Origin: Myceligenerans pegani
GTDB lineage: Bacteria > Actinomycetota > Actinomycetes > Actinomycetales > Cellulomonadaceae
Reading direction: 5' to 3'
Length of the DNA: 64,000 bases
Assembly: GCF_014892515.1 (NCBI RefSeq)
Contig: NZ_JADBGR010000107.1
Location: 216,759 to 280,758 of the forward strand
The position numbers were made by a program, and so were the translations under genes. The notes below the pieces were generated by a model, which had not been told where the DNA came from, ran no database searches, and saw only the letters and a program-made list of their open reading frames with translations. Shown one piece after another: positions 8,792 through 17,345 of this stretch. How positions within the stretch are numbered: the stretch's first letter is position 1; each line of letters opens with the position of its first letter.

Positions 8792-9024
8792 TCCGCCGCC
8801 GCCCCGGTGCGAGGGCGCCGCGCGAGCGACGACACGAGCCGCCGCAGCCGCGCCTGCTGCCACAGGGTGACCCCGGTGACGACGAGGAGCGGCACGACGA
8901 CGGCGCCGAGCGCGCCGCGCAACGGGTCGATCCACGTCGCCGGCGCGTAGACGACCGCGCCCACGCACAGTCCGAGGGCGACGTGGATCGCACGGATCGC
9001 GGTCCGGGTGGCCCGAGGAGTCAT
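8788..9024 (-). CDS. Small two-TM membrane protein
   Basis: 78 residues with two hydrophobic helices (about residues 10-28, AIHVALGLCVGAVVYAP, and 35-55, LRGALGAVVVPLLVVTGVTLW) and a basic C-terminus. First gene of the operon with the 200-residue membrane protein and the TetR regulator. ATG at 9024 is the first start after an AT-rich palindromic operator-like region. Little else can be said; it may be a partner subunit of the following membrane protein. Confidence 0.72.
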   Translation of the reverse strand: MTPRATRTAIRAIHVALGLCVGAVVYAPATWIDPLRGALGAVVVPLLVVTGVTLWQQARLRRLVSSLARRPRTGAAAE

Positions 9025-9030
9025 GACCGC

Positions 9031-9051
9031 AATGCTAATGCTATTAACATT
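9031..9051 (-). promoter_or_regulatory. Putative TetR operator/promoter of membrane-TetR operon
   Basis: An AT-rich island in very GC-rich DNA. AATGCTATTAACATT (9037-9051) is a near-perfect palindrome with half-sites AATGCTA and AATGTTA. A further AATGCTA direct copy begins at 9031. It lies 7-27 bp upstream of the operon start codon, where RNA polymerase would bind, as expected for autorepression by the TetR protein of the same operon. The operator role is inferred. Confidence 0.6.
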
Positions 9052-9203
9052 GACTCGGCAAGTCCCCCTCCGACCCGGCGATGCGGCCGGAGGTGGCCAG
9101 CGGTCCGGCGCCCGCCTACGATGTTGGGACGTCCGCCGGCGCCAGGTCGCCCGCACCGCGGCGAGCAGCGACCCCCGTCCGCCGGCCCGCCGGGAGGTCC
9201 GTC

Positions 9204-11105
9204 ATGAGCGTCGACGCCAGGCAACAGTCCCCGACACCGGGTGAGCGCAAGGCCCGCGAGGTCGCCGAGGAGGCCCGGGAGCGCGAGTGGGCGCGCCCGA
9301 GCTTCGCCAAGGGCCTTTACCTCGGCTCCTTCGATCTCGAGCTGATCCATCCGTACCCCGTGCCCGACCCGGAGCTCGCGGCGCGGGGCACCGAGTTCCT
9401 GGACGCGCTCACCGAGCTGTGCGGGACGATCGACGGCGCACGGATCGAACGCGAGGACCGCGTGCCCGACGACACGGTCGCGGCTCTGCGCGAGATCGGC
9501 GCCTTCGGCATGAAGATCCCCCGCGAGTACGGCGGCCTCGGGTTGTCGCTCGTGGCCTACGGGCGGGCGCTGATGCTGGTCAGCACGGTCCACCCGAGCC
9601 TGGGCGCGCTGCTGTCGGCGCACCAGTCGATCGGCGTGCCGGAGCCGGTGCGCATGTTCGGCACGCCGGAGCAGAAGCAGGAGTACCTGCCGCGGTGCGC
9701 CGCGGGCGCGATCTCGGCCTTCCTGCTGACGGAGCCCGACGTCGGCTCCGACCCGGCCCGGATGAGCTCGACCGCCACGCCGACCGAGGACGGTTCCGCG
9801 TACCTCCTGGACGGCGTCAAGCTCTGGACGACGAACGGGCCGATCGCCGAGGTCCTGGTCGTCATGGCGGCCGTGCCCCCGCACGACGGCGTCCGGGGCG
9901 GCATCAGCGCGTTCGTGGTGGAGGCCGACTCCCCCGGGATCACCGTCGAGCACCGCAACCGCTTCATGGGACTGCGCGGGATGGAGAACGGGGTCACCCG
10001 GTTCCGGCGGGTGCGGGTGCCGGCCGCGAACCGGCTCGGGCGCGAGGGACAGGGCCTGAGGATCGCGCTCACCACGCTCAACACCGGTCGCCTGTCCATC
10101 CCCGCGATCTGCGCGGGGGCCGGCAAGTGGTCGCTGAGCATCGCCCGCCAGTGGTCGACGGAGCGGGTCCAGTGGGGCCGGCCCATCGGCGAGCACGAGG
10201 CGGTCGGCGCGAAGCTCGCGTTCATCGCAGCGACGGCGTTCGCCCTCGAGTCCGTGTTCGAGCTGTCCGCGGGGCTCGCCGACGCCGGGCAGCGGGACGT
10301 CCGGATCGAGGCCGCGCTGGCGAAGTTGTGGTCGAGCGAGATGGGCTACCGGGTCGCCGACGAGCTGATCCAGATCCGCGGGGGTCGCGGCTTCGAGACG
10401 GCGGAGTCCCTCGCCGCCCGTGGTGAGCGTGCCGTACCCGCCGAGCAGCTGCTGCGGGACATGCGGATCAACCGGATCTTCGAGGGGTCGTCGGAGATCA
10501 TGCGACTGCTGATCGCGCGCGAGGCGGTGGACGTCCACCTGGACGCGGCCGGCGAGCTCGCCTCCCGTGACGCCGACCTGCTGGCCAAGGCCCACGCGGC
10601 GGTCGGCGCGAGCGGGTTCTACGCGCGGTGGCTGCCGACGCTCGTGGCCGGCCAGGGGATGCGGCCCGGCGCGTACGGCGAGTTCGGGCGGCTCGCCCGG
10701 CACCTGCGCTTCGTGGAACGCTCCTCCCGCGCCCTGGCCCGGCGGACCTTCTCCGCGATGGCCCGCTGGCAGGTGCGCCTCGATCGCAAGCAGGTGCTGC
10801 TGGGCCACATCGTCGACATCGGCGCCGAGCTGTTCGCCATGTCCGCCGCCTGCACGCGGGCGGAGGCGATGCGCCGCGAGGACGCGGACGCGGGGGGCGA
10901 CGCCGTCCGGCTCGCGGACGCCTTCTGCGAGCAGGCGCGCCTGCGGGTGGCCGCGAGCTTCCGCGCGCTGACGTCCTCGACCACCCGGTCCGACACCCGT
11001 CTGGCCCGGGCCGTGATGGACGGCCGGGTGCGCTGGCTGGAGGACGGCATCGTCGACCAGTCGGAAGGCACGGGCCCGTGGATCGCCTCGACCACCGATG
11101 ACTAG
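9204..11105 (+). CDS. Acyl-CoA dehydrogenase, VLCAD/ACAD9-like long form
   Basis: 633-residue FAD flavoprotein catalysing alpha,beta-dehydrogenation of acyl-CoA, the first step of beta-oxidation. FLLTEPDVGSDPARM is the FAD/substrate loop, GLRGMENG and QWGRPIGEHEAV are typical central motifs, and RIFEGSSEIMRLL carries the conserved catalytic Glu. The C-terminal extension of about 170 residues (acyl-CoA dehydrogenase C-terminal bundle) marks the VLCAD-like form rather than the short 380-residue family. ATG at 9204 (GGGAGG 7-8 nt upstream) was preferred over an earlier in-frame start with a low-complexity leader. No beta-oxidation partner or electron-transfer flavoprotein gene is adjacent. Chain length is inferred only. 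Confidence 0.9.
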   Translation: MSVDARQQSPTPGERKAREVAEEAREREWARPSFAKGLYLGSFDLELIHPYPVPDPELAARGTEFLDALTELCGTIDGARIEREDRVPDDTVAALREIGAFGMKIPREYGGLGLSLVAYGRALMLVSTVHPSLGALLSAHQSIGVPEPVRMFGTPEQKQEYLPRCAAGAISAFLLTEPDVGSDPARMSSTATPTEDGSAYLLDGVKLWTTNGPIAEVLVVMAAVPPHDGVRGGISAFVVEADSPGITVEHRNRFMGLRGMENGVTRFRRVRVPAANRLGREGQGLRIALTTLNTGRLSIPAICAGAGKWSLSIARQWSTERVQWGRPIGEHEAVGAKLAFIAATAFALESVFELSAGLADAGQRDVRIEAALAKLWSSEMGYRVADELIQIRGGRGFETAESLAARGERAVPAEQLLRDMRINRIFEGSSEIMRLLIAREAVDVHLDAAGELASRDADLLAKAHAAVGASGFYARWLPTLVAGQGMRPGAYGEFGRLARHLRFVERSSRALARRTFSAMARWQVRLDRKQVLLGHIVDIGAELFAMSAACTRAEAMRREDADAGGDAVRLADAFCEQARLRVAASFRALTSSTTRSDTRLARAVMDGRVRWLEDGIVDQSEGTGPWIASTTDD

Positions 11106-11123
11106 GCAGGCCTGCCGCACGCG

Positions 11124-12551
11124 ATGAGTCATGATCGGGGCGTGGACCTCGCCGTCGATCTCAGCAGCCGGACCGGGCGCACCGACGCCATCTACCGCGC
11201 CCTGCACGCCGCCCTGACGACCGGGCGCGTGCCGGCCGGCGAGCGGCTGCCGTCCTCCCGCGAGCTCGCGCGAGACCTCGGAGTCTCCCGCGCGAGCGTG
11301 GCCACCGCGTACGAGCGGCTCGTCGCCGAGGGCTTTCTGGAGACCCGGACAGGAGCCGGCACCTTCGCCGCCGCCGCTGCCCGCGACGCGCCGCCGCCCC
11401 GCCGCGGACCCGGTGCCCTGCGCCCGCGGGCGGGCTGGCGCTGGGCCCCGCACCCCACGAGCGGCGACCAGCCCGCCGCGACCCACGACTTCCACGTCGG
11501 CATCCCCGACGCCGCGCTCTTCCCCTTCGACACCTGGCGGCGGCTCCTGGCCGCCGAGTCGCGCGTCGGCGGTCCCGCGGCGGGCACCTACGCCGGGCCG
11601 GCGGGCCTGCCGCGGTTCCGCGCGGCCGTCGCCCGGTACGTGGCCGGCTCCCGCGGGGTCCACGCCGGGGCCGACGACGTCATCGCCACCACCGGAACCC
11701 AGCAGGCGATCGACCTCGTGGCGCGCGTGCTGCTGGAGCCGGGCGACGTCGTCGCCATGGAGGACCCGGGATACCGCGAGGCCCGGGAGCTCTTCGCCCT
11801 GCACGGCGCGCGCGTCGTGCCCGTGCCCGTCGACGCGGAGGGCCTGGTCGTGTCCGACATCCCCGTCGACGCCCGCCTGATCTACACCACCCCGTCGCAC
11901 CAGTTCCCCGTCGGGATGCCGCTGTCCCTCCCCCGGCGCCGCGCCCTCCTCGCGCACGCCGCGCGGCACGGCGCGGCCGTGCTCGAGGACGACTACGACA
12001 GCGAGTTCCGCCGCGCCCGCCGGCCGCTCGAGTCGCTGCAGGCGCTGGACCGGGACGGGCGGGTGATCTACGTCGGCACGTTCTCGAAGTCGCTCCTGCC
12101 GGGCCTACGCGCCGGGTATCTGGTGGCGCCGGCGTCCCTCCGCGACGCCCTGCTGGCCGCGCGGCAGCTCACCGACGGCCACGGCGCCGTGCACGTGCAG
12201 GCCGCGCTCGCGCGGTTCATCGACGACGGCCTGCTCGCCCGGCACGTCCGCAAGGCGTCCGCCCACTACACCGAGCGGCACGAGATCCTGCTGGACGCCC
12301 TCGCGGGGCTGCCCGTCGAGCCGGTGCCGTCGGCCGCAGGGCTGCACGTGGCGGCCTACCTGGGTCCGGACGCGTCGCTGGACTCGTCGAGGCTCGTGGC
12401 CCGTGCCCGACGGCGGTCGGTGGCCCTGGAGTCCCTCGGCGCCTACGCGGTGGGTCCGCACCGCGACGGGATCGCGCTCGGATTCGGCGGCGCGGTCACG
12501 AGCTCGATCCGGCCGGGCATCCGGGTCCTGGAGACCCTGCTGAGCCCATGA
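11124..12551 (+). CDS. MocR/PdxR-type GntR regulator with aminotransferase domain
   Basis: 475-residue fusion of a GntR winged HTH (about residues 18-85; LPSSRELARDLGVSRASVATAYERLV) with a fold-type-I aminotransferase domain (about 110-470). FSKSLLPGLRAGYL contains the PLP-binding Lys, and TPSHQFPVGMPLS and LEDDYDSEFR are characteristic MocR motifs. Such proteins use PLP or an amino-acid adduct as effector and often control pyridoxal synthesis, GABA or taurine genes. It follows the acyl-CoA dehydrogenase by 18 bp, so co-transcription is possible. It is convergent with, and overlaps by 56 bp, the amino-acid permease gene, a plausible but unproven target. Confidence 0.93.
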   Translation: MSHDRGVDLAVDLSSRTGRTDAIYRALHAALTTGRVPAGERLPSSRELARDLGVSRASVATAYERLVAEGFLETRTGAGTFAAAAARDAPPPRRGPGALRPRAGWRWAPHPTSGDQPAATHDFHVGIPDAALFPFDTWRRLLAAESRVGGPAAGTYAGPAGLPRFRAAVARYVAGSRGVHAGADDVIATTGTQQAIDLVARVLLEPGDVVAMEDPGYREARELFALHGARVVPVPVDAEGLVVSDIPVDARLIYTTPSHQFPVGMPLSLPRRRALLAHAARHGAAVLEDDYDSEFRRARRPLESLQALDRDGRVIYVGTFSKSLLPGLRAGYLVAPASLRDALLAARQLTDGHGAVHVQAALARFIDDGLLARHVRKASAHYTERHEILLDALAGLPVEPVPSAAGLHVAAYLGPDASLDSSRLVARARRRSVALESLGAYAVGPHRDGIALGFGGAVTSSIRPGIRVLETLLSP

Positions 12552-13833
12552 CGCCCGACGGTTCCGCCACGAGGACCGGTTGTTCCCGCATCGGCGGCGT
12601 CGTCCGCGCCCGGCGGCGCCTCCAGGTCGTCCAGGCGAGGCCGCCCAGGGCGACCAGGACCGGGCCGGTCGCGTGCGCCCCGGTCATGACGAGCAGCCCC
12701 AGCGCGGCCAGGAGCGACACGGCCGCGCTCCACCAGCCCAGGCCCCACCGGGGCAGGAGGCGCAGCGCCGCGGCGGCGCCCACCACGTAGAGCAGCGAGA
12801 ACGTGGCGGTCGCGAGGGGGACGACCGTGTCGGTGGACACGCGCAGGCCGGCGAGCACCGCCGTCGTCCCCAGAGCGATCGCGGTGACGAGGGCCAGGGA
12901 GCGGCGCGGCGTGCGACCCGGTGCGGTCGCGAGCCACGCCGGGAGGCCGCCGTCCCGGGCGAGGGCCGCGCCCATGCGGCTGCCGCCCGCGAAGTAGACG
13001 TTGATCGCGCCGACGGTCAGCAGCACGGCCACCACCGTGGTCACCGGCCGCGCGGCCTCCCCGAACCCGAGCACGAGCAGGTCCGACAGGGGCGCGGGGC
13101 CCGGAGCCGGGCCGAGCACCGCCACGGTGGCGTACGCGACCCCCAGGTACAGGACGCCGACCGTGGCCACCGCGATCGCCGTCGCACGCGGGATGTCGCG
13201 GGAGGGCCGGCGGTACTCGGCGGACAGCGACCCCAGGATCTCCCACCCGGCGAACGCCCACACCAGCAGCGCCGCGGCCGGGCCGACGGCGGCCCAGCCG
13301 TGCGGCGCGAACGGCGTGAGGTTGCCGGGCTCGGCGTGCGGCAGCGCGACGACGACGGCCACGGCGAGCAGCAGGGCCACCGACCCCGCGATCGCGAGCT
13401 GCGCCGTGCCGGACACGCGCAGACCGAACCAGTTCATCACGGCGCACAGCGCGATGATCGCGACCGTGGTGGCGAGCGCGGTCCCGGCGCCGCCGCCGGT
13501 CGCGTCGGCGACGTAGGCGCCGGCGAAGCCCGCGGCGGCCGGGGCGCCCACCCCGATCGTCCCGTAGAACGCCCAGCCCACCATCGTGGACGCCCGCTCC
13601 CCGAACGCGAGCCGGGCGTACGTGGCGACGCCGCCGCCGTCGGGATGGCGGGCGCCGAGCGCGGCGAACGTCGTCGCGAGCGGGATCGACAGCACGACCA
13701 GCGACGCCCAGGCGACGAGTGACGCCGGGCCGGCCACGCCCGCCGCGAGCGCCGGGAGCGAGATGACGCCGGTGCCGAGCATGGCACCGATGGTGAGCGC
13801 CGCCCCCTGGGGCACGCTGAGACGTGTCTGCAT
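12496..13833 (-). CDS. APC family amino acid permease
   Basis: 445-residue secondary transporter with about 12 hydrophobic helices between residues 8 and 400. The first helix carries the APC consensus IGAMLGTGVISLPALAAG (substrate/Na site GTG motif), and WAFAGWEILGSLSAEYRRPSRDIPRA is the APC cytoplasmic motif. ATG at 13833 gives the usual N-terminus immediately before helix 1; the open frame extends further upstream but with no family similarity. The 3' end overlaps the convergent MocR gene. Substrate cannot be named from sequence; a YjeH/amino-acid exporter-like role is possible. Confidence 0.9.
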   Translation of the reverse strand: MQTRLSVPQGAALTIGAMLGTGVISLPALAAGVAGPASLVAWASLVVLSIPLATTFAALGARHPDGGGVATYARLAFGERASTMVGWAFYGTIGVGAPAAAGFAGAYVADATGGGAGTALATTVAIIALCAVMNWFGLRVSGTAQLAIAGSVALLLAVAVVVALPHAEPGNLTPFAPHGWAAVGPAAALLVWAFAGWEILGSLSAEYRRPSRDIPRATAIAVATVGVLYLGVAYATVAVLGPAPGPAPLSDLLVLGFGEAARPVTTVVAVLLTVGAINVYFAGGSRMGAALARDGGLPAWLATAPGRTPRRSLALVTAIALGTTAVLAGLRVSTDTVVPLATATFSLLYVVGAAAALRLLPRWGLGWWSAAVSLLAALGLLVMTGAHATGPVLVALGGLAWTTWRRRRARTTPPMREQPVLVAEPSGVMGSAGSPGPGCPAGSSS

Positions 13834-13996
13834 GGATGTGACGGTAGGCGGCCGGTGGACCGCCGAACGGGCCGATCGCGCCCGGGCCGTTCGGGCCACT
13901 CGGACCCGCCCCGCCTGATCCGGCGCCGCCTGAGAGACTGCAGGCGCGGGCGACGGCCCGCGCCGTGCCAGGCCCCGTTCCTGAAGGAGAGAGCGC

Positions 13997-14893
13997 ATGC
14001 GAGCAGTGGTATTCGAGCGGTTCGGCGGCCCGGAGGTGCTGCACCTCGGTGAGGTCCCCGAGCCGGACGCGGGTCCCGGCCAGGTCCGCGTGCGGGTGGA
14101 GGCCGTGGGCGTCAACCCGTTCGACGGGAAGGTGCGGTCCGGCGCCATGGAGAGCATGTTCCGCACGGAGTTGCCGGGCGTGCCGGGGGCGGAGGTGGCG
14201 GGCGTCGTCGACCAGGTGGGGCCCGGTGTCACCGGCGTCGGCCTGGGCGACCGGGTGGCCGGCCACGCCGGCCGCGGCGCGGCCGAGTACGCGGTGCTGC
14301 GATCCTGGGCGGCCGTGCCGGACGGCATGGACGCGACCCAGGCGGCGGCGCTGCCTGTCGTGACCGAGACCGCCCGGCGGGCCCTGCGCATCCTGGACCC
14401 GAAGCCCGGCGAGACGCTGCTGGTGCACGGCGCCAGCGGTGGTGTGGGCGGGCTCGCGACCCAGCTCGCGGCCGCCGCGGGCGTGACGGTGATCGGGACG
14501 GCCTCGCCGTCGAACCACGATCGGGTGGCCTCCTTCGGGGCGACGCCCACCTCGTACGGGCCGGGGCTGGTCGAACGGGTCCGTGCGGTGACGCCCACGG
14601 TCGACGCCGTGCTCGACGCCGCGGGGCGTGGCGCGCTGCCGGACAGCATCGAGCTGCGCGGCGGCACGGACCGCGTGCTGACGCTCGCGGACCCGGCCGC
14701 GGCCGAGCTGGGCGTCCGGTTCACCGACGGCGGCAAGCCCTCCGCGGCCGACCTCGCCGAGCTGCTCGGCCTCGTCGCCCGCGGCGAGGTGTCGGTCCCG
14801 GTCGCGAAGGTGCTCCCGTTCGCTCAGGCGGCCGAGGCGCAGTCCCTGGTCGACGGCGGCCACGCGGGCGGGAAGGTCGTGCTGGTCCCCTGA
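13997..14893 (+). CDS. NADP-dependent quinone oxidoreductase-like (MDR) protein
   Basis: 298-residue zinc-free medium-chain dehydrogenase/reductase of the quinone-oxidoreductase type. GroES-like domain at residues 1 to about 115 (GVNPFDGKVRSG, VPGAEVAGVVDQVG); Rossmann domain from about 125, with HGASGGVGGLATQLAA as the NADPH motif. No structural or catalytic Zn cysteines are present. ATG at 13997 has GAAGGAGAG 7 nt upstream. Divergent from the permease and followed at 57 bp by a histidine phosphatase. Two paralogues lie at 22984 and 49400. The substrate, probably a quinone or enone, is unknown. Confidence 0.92.
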   Translation: MRAVVFERFGGPEVLHLGEVPEPDAGPGQVRVRVEAVGVNPFDGKVRSGAMESMFRTELPGVPGAEVAGVVDQVGPGVTGVGLGDRVAGHAGRGAAEYAVLRSWAAVPDGMDATQAAALPVVTETARRALRILDPKPGETLLVHGASGGVGGLATQLAAAAGVTVIGTASPSNHDRVASFGATPTSYGPGLVERVRAVTPTVDAVLDAAGRGALPDSIELRGGTDRVLTLADPAAAELGVRFTDGGKPSAADLAELLGLVARGEVSVPVAKVLPFAQAAEAQSLVDGGHAGGKVVLVP

Positions 14894-14950
14894 CGGGCGG
14901 TCAGGGCGGCTCTCGGCACGGAACTCGTGCCGATCCGCCACACTGGCGGC

Positions 14951-15565
14951 ATGCAGACCAGGTCAGCAGAGCTCGTCGTCCTCCGCCACGGCGAGACCGA
15001 GTGGAGCCGCACCGGCCGGCACACCGGACGAACCGATGTACCGCTCACCACCCGCGGCGAGGAACAGGGCAGGGCGCTGGCACCCGCGCTGGCACGCCGT
15101 CGGACCAGCTCCCACACCCTCGTCAGCCCGGCGGCCAGGGCGCGGCGGACCGCGCAGCTCGCCGGTCTCGACGCCGCCGAGGTCGACGCCCGGCTCTGGG
15201 AGTGGGACTACGGCGGCTACGAGGGCCGCACCACGGAGGAGATCCAGCGGGAGCACCCGGGCTGGTACCTGTGGTCCGACGGCGTGATCCCCGGTGACCG
15301 GGACCATCCCGGAGAATCGATCGAGCAGGTCGGTGCCCGCGTGGACACGCTCCTCGCGGACCTTCGGGAGCGGCTCGAGGACGGCGACGTCGCCGTCGTC
15401 GCGCACGGGCACGTCCTGCGTGTCCTCACCGCGCGCTGGCTGGGGCTCGAACCGGCGGCGGGCCGGCTGTTCCGGCTGGGCACCGGGACGCTGTCGGTAC
15501 TGGGCACCGAGCACGGCCGGCCGGTGATCACCGCGTGGAACACGCCGGCCGGGAGCGGGCCCTGA
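14951..15565 (+). CDS. Histidine phosphatase family protein
   Basis: 204 residues, phosphoglycerate-mutase-like histidine phosphatase. LRHGETEW (about residues 10-17) holds the phosphorylated His in the RHG motif. WEWDYGGYEGRTTEEI carries the acid residues, and VVAHGHVLRVL the second catalytic His. The GDYEG-like stretch resembles broad-specificity phosphatases and SixA/GpmB relatives. ATG at 14951 is preferred to an earlier in-frame start. It ends just before a palindromic repeat element, beyond which the TauE-like gene converges. Substrate unknown. Confidence 0.92.
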   Translation: MQTRSAELVVLRHGETEWSRTGRHTGRTDVPLTTRGEEQGRALAPALARRRTSSHTLVSPAARARRTAQLAGLDAAEVDARLWEWDYGGYEGRTTEEIQREHPGWYLWSDGVIPGDRDHPGESIEQVGARVDTLLADLRERLEDGDVAVVAHGHVLRVLTARWLGLEPAAGRLFRLGTGTLSVLGTEHGRPVITAWNTPAGSGP

Positions 15566-15582
15566 GCGGCGCGTGGCCCGGA

Positions 15583-15649
15583 CCATGCGGTGGTTCGCGC
15601 GCCACGAGGTTCTTCCGTTGTGCGGCGGGAAGCGGAAACAACCGCATGC
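15583..15649. repeat. Dispersed palindromic repeat, copy 1 (intergenic hairpin)
   Basis: Outer arms CCATGCGGTGGTT (15583-15595) and AACAACCGCATG (15637-15648) pair with one mismatch. Inner arms GGTTCTTCCG (15608-15617) and CGGAAACAACC (15633-15643) flank a 15-nt loop. The same element with intact 17-bp arms and a related 15-nt loop is at 58251-58299. This copy looks like it carries an insertion of roughly 18 bp in its left arm. It sits between two convergent gene ends, so it could also terminate transcription. Confidence 0.8.
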
Positions 15650-16405
15650 TCAGGGCAGGGCCAGGGAGGCGACCGAGACGACCGCGGCCAGGGTGAGGAG
15701 GCCGAGCACGATGTGCTCGTACCTCGTGTGGCCGAACCGGTGGAACGCGCGGGTGCCGAGGTACTGGCCGGCGAGCGCGGCGACGACGAGCACGGGCCAG
15801 TACTGGTAGGTCTCCCACACGCCCGCGACCAGGAGCGACACGACGCTCAGGGGCAGCCGGACCAGCGACAGGGCGACGAGGGTGTCGCGCATGGTGTGCG
15901 GCCTGAGGCCGCGGTGCACGAGGTAGTAGACCACCGGCGGCCCGGCAAGCGACGTGGAGGTGCCCAGCGCCCCGGACAGCACTCCCGTGGGGACGGCCCA
16001 CCGCGTGCTGATGACGACCGGGCGTTCGCGCGTCCGCAGCCGGAGCAGGACCGCCGCGACGACGACACCGGCCACGAAGACCTGCAGCCCGGCGGAGGGC
16101 AGTGCGGCGAGCAGCCAGGCGCCGGCGAGCATCCCCGGGGCCGACCAGCCGGCGAGCGTCACGGCCTCGCGCACATCGGGGCGGGGCACGCTGCGGCGCA
16201 TCGCGAGGATCGCGATGTCGCAGGCGGTCCCGGTGATCAGGATCGTCGAGACGGCCTGCGGCCCGCCGATCGTCGCGGTCAGGAGCGGCGCGCTGAACAG
16301 CGCGAACCCGAACCCCGACAGCGACTGGACGACGCCGGAGACCAGGATGAGCGCGAACAACATCACGAGAAGAAAGATGCCGTCGGGCTCAGCCACGACG
16401 ATCAA
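15650..16405 (-). CDS. TauE/SafE family permease (sulfite exporter-like)
   Basis: 251-residue polytopic membrane protein with about seven to eight helices. The N-terminal repeat (LVSGVVQSLSGFGFALFSAPLL) and the C-terminal repeat (VPTGVLSGALGTSTSLAGPPVVYYL) are the characteristic TauE/SafE signatures. The family exports or imports sulfite, sulfoacetate or other organic anions. Near the C-terminus, AFHRFGHTRYE precedes the last helix; a decayed copy of this segment occurs at 17284-17340. Convergent with the histidine phosphatase across the palindromic repeat. Substrate unknown. Confidence 0.9.
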   Translation of the reverse strand: MIVVAEPDGIFLLVMLFALILVSGVVQSLSGFGFALFSAPLLTATIGGPQAVSTILITGTACDIAILAMRRSVPRPDVREAVTLAGWSAPGMLAGAWLLAALPSAGLQVFVAGVVVAAVLLRLRTRERPVVISTRWAVPTGVLSGALGTSTSLAGPPVVYYLVHRGLRPHTMRDTLVALSLVRLPLSVVSLLVAGVWETYQYWPVLVVAALAGQYLGTRAFHRFGHTRYEHIVLGLLTLAAVVSVASLALP

Positions 16406-16508
16406 GTCTCCCCGGACGCGCCGGACCGGTCAATCCGCGACGTCGGCCGGTCTCACCCGTGCGCTGCGGCAGGCCGCGCCGCAAGGACCGGCGTCCCTGG
16501 GGGCCTCG

Positions 16509-17135
16509 TCACGGTAGACCGCTCTTGAGCTCGTCGAGCGCCCGTTCCAGGTCAGCCACGTAGTCCGCGCGAAATCGCAGCGTGTACTCCGGAACGAGCA
16601 GGACCTCGGTGTCGCCCTCGCCGAACACCAGATGATCGACGGCCCTCGTGCGACCGTTGGACATCACGGTCTCGACAGCTTCGACACGGAAGCCCTCGTA
16701 CGGCCTCGTCGACAGCGGCTGCTTCGACTGGGGATGCCACACCTCTACCGCCTGGGGTGTTACCGACACGGCGAAGTGCCCTGGGACGCCCGGTCGATTC
16801 ATCGTGTACCGGACCGCTCCGGCCCCGACGACGCCCGGCACGACCACGGCATCCGGCCGCCGAGCCCGCACCATCGCCACGAGATCATCAAGGCGACTCC
16901 GCCTGGCGAGCATCATGAGCAGGGCGATCACGACGACCAGAAGCACGGCTCCGGCCACCACCGCGGCCAGGACGAGGACGCCGGTGGGCCAGAAGTCGGC
17001 GGCGTCGCCGGATGCGACGCCTCGAACCATGAAGGCGATGCCCGCCATGATCGCGACGGCGGCAACGCCCCATCGCGCCCACGCACCGCCCGGCTGCTGC
17101 TCCGGCGAACGACCAGGGTTCGGTTGATCGGTCAT
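16509..17135 (-). CDS. Hypothetical membrane-anchored protein
   Basis: 208 residues: a Pro/Gly-rich N-terminus (1-18), two membrane helices (about 20-38, GVAAVAIMAGIAFMVRG, and 50-75, TGVLVLAAVVAGAVLLVVVIALLMM), then a soluble C-terminal domain of about 130 residues. That domain is predicted beta-rich (VVPGVVGAGAVRYTMNRPG, GHFAVSVTPQAVEVWHP). It looks like a PH-like cytoplasmic domain anchored by two helices, but I do not recognise the family. Flanked by the TauE-like gene downstream and a region with a TauE remnant upstream. Function not assignable. Confidence 0.75.
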   Translation of the reverse strand: MTDQPNPGRSPEQQPGGAWARWGVAAVAIMAGIAFMVRGVASGDAADFWPTGVLVLAAVVAGAVLLVVVIALLMMLARRSRLDDLVAMVRARRPDAVVVPGVVGAGAVRYTMNRPGVPGHFAVSVTPQAVEVWHPQSKQPLSTRPYEGFRVEAVETVMSNGRTRAVDHLVFGEGDTEVLLVPEYTLRFRADYVADLERALDELKSGLP

Positions 17136-17283
17136 GGACGAATCATGCCTTCCCCGGCGCGGGACCCCTCCCGCCGGCCGGGAGACGCCGGCCGAGGACC
17201 TCCCAGCCCGGCCGGGCGGTCGCCGATAGCCTGCCTCTCAGTGTCCACTGCCGACGAGCCGACGACGCGCCGCGTCGATCTGA

Positions 17284-17340
17284 TCACGCTCCGCGAAGCC
17301 CTTGTTCGTACCGGGCGTGACCGAATCGGTGGAAGGACGC
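17284..17340 (-). pseudogene. Remnant of a TauE/SafE-like gene
   Basis: Reading the minus strand gives ASFHRFGHARYEQGLRGA before a stop. This resembles the intact TauE-like protein's AFHRFGHTRYE segment near its last helix, and the two stretches also look alike at DNA level. No flanking TauE sequence is recognisable, so only a scrap remains, immediately beyond the stop of the TetR gene. The short length makes chance similarity possible. Confidence 0.45.
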
Positions 17341-17345
17341 CCCAC

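Noticed and set aside
9021-11969. 982-codon open frame on the minus strand
   Set aside because: Antisense shadow of the acyl-CoA dehydrogenase and MocR genes.
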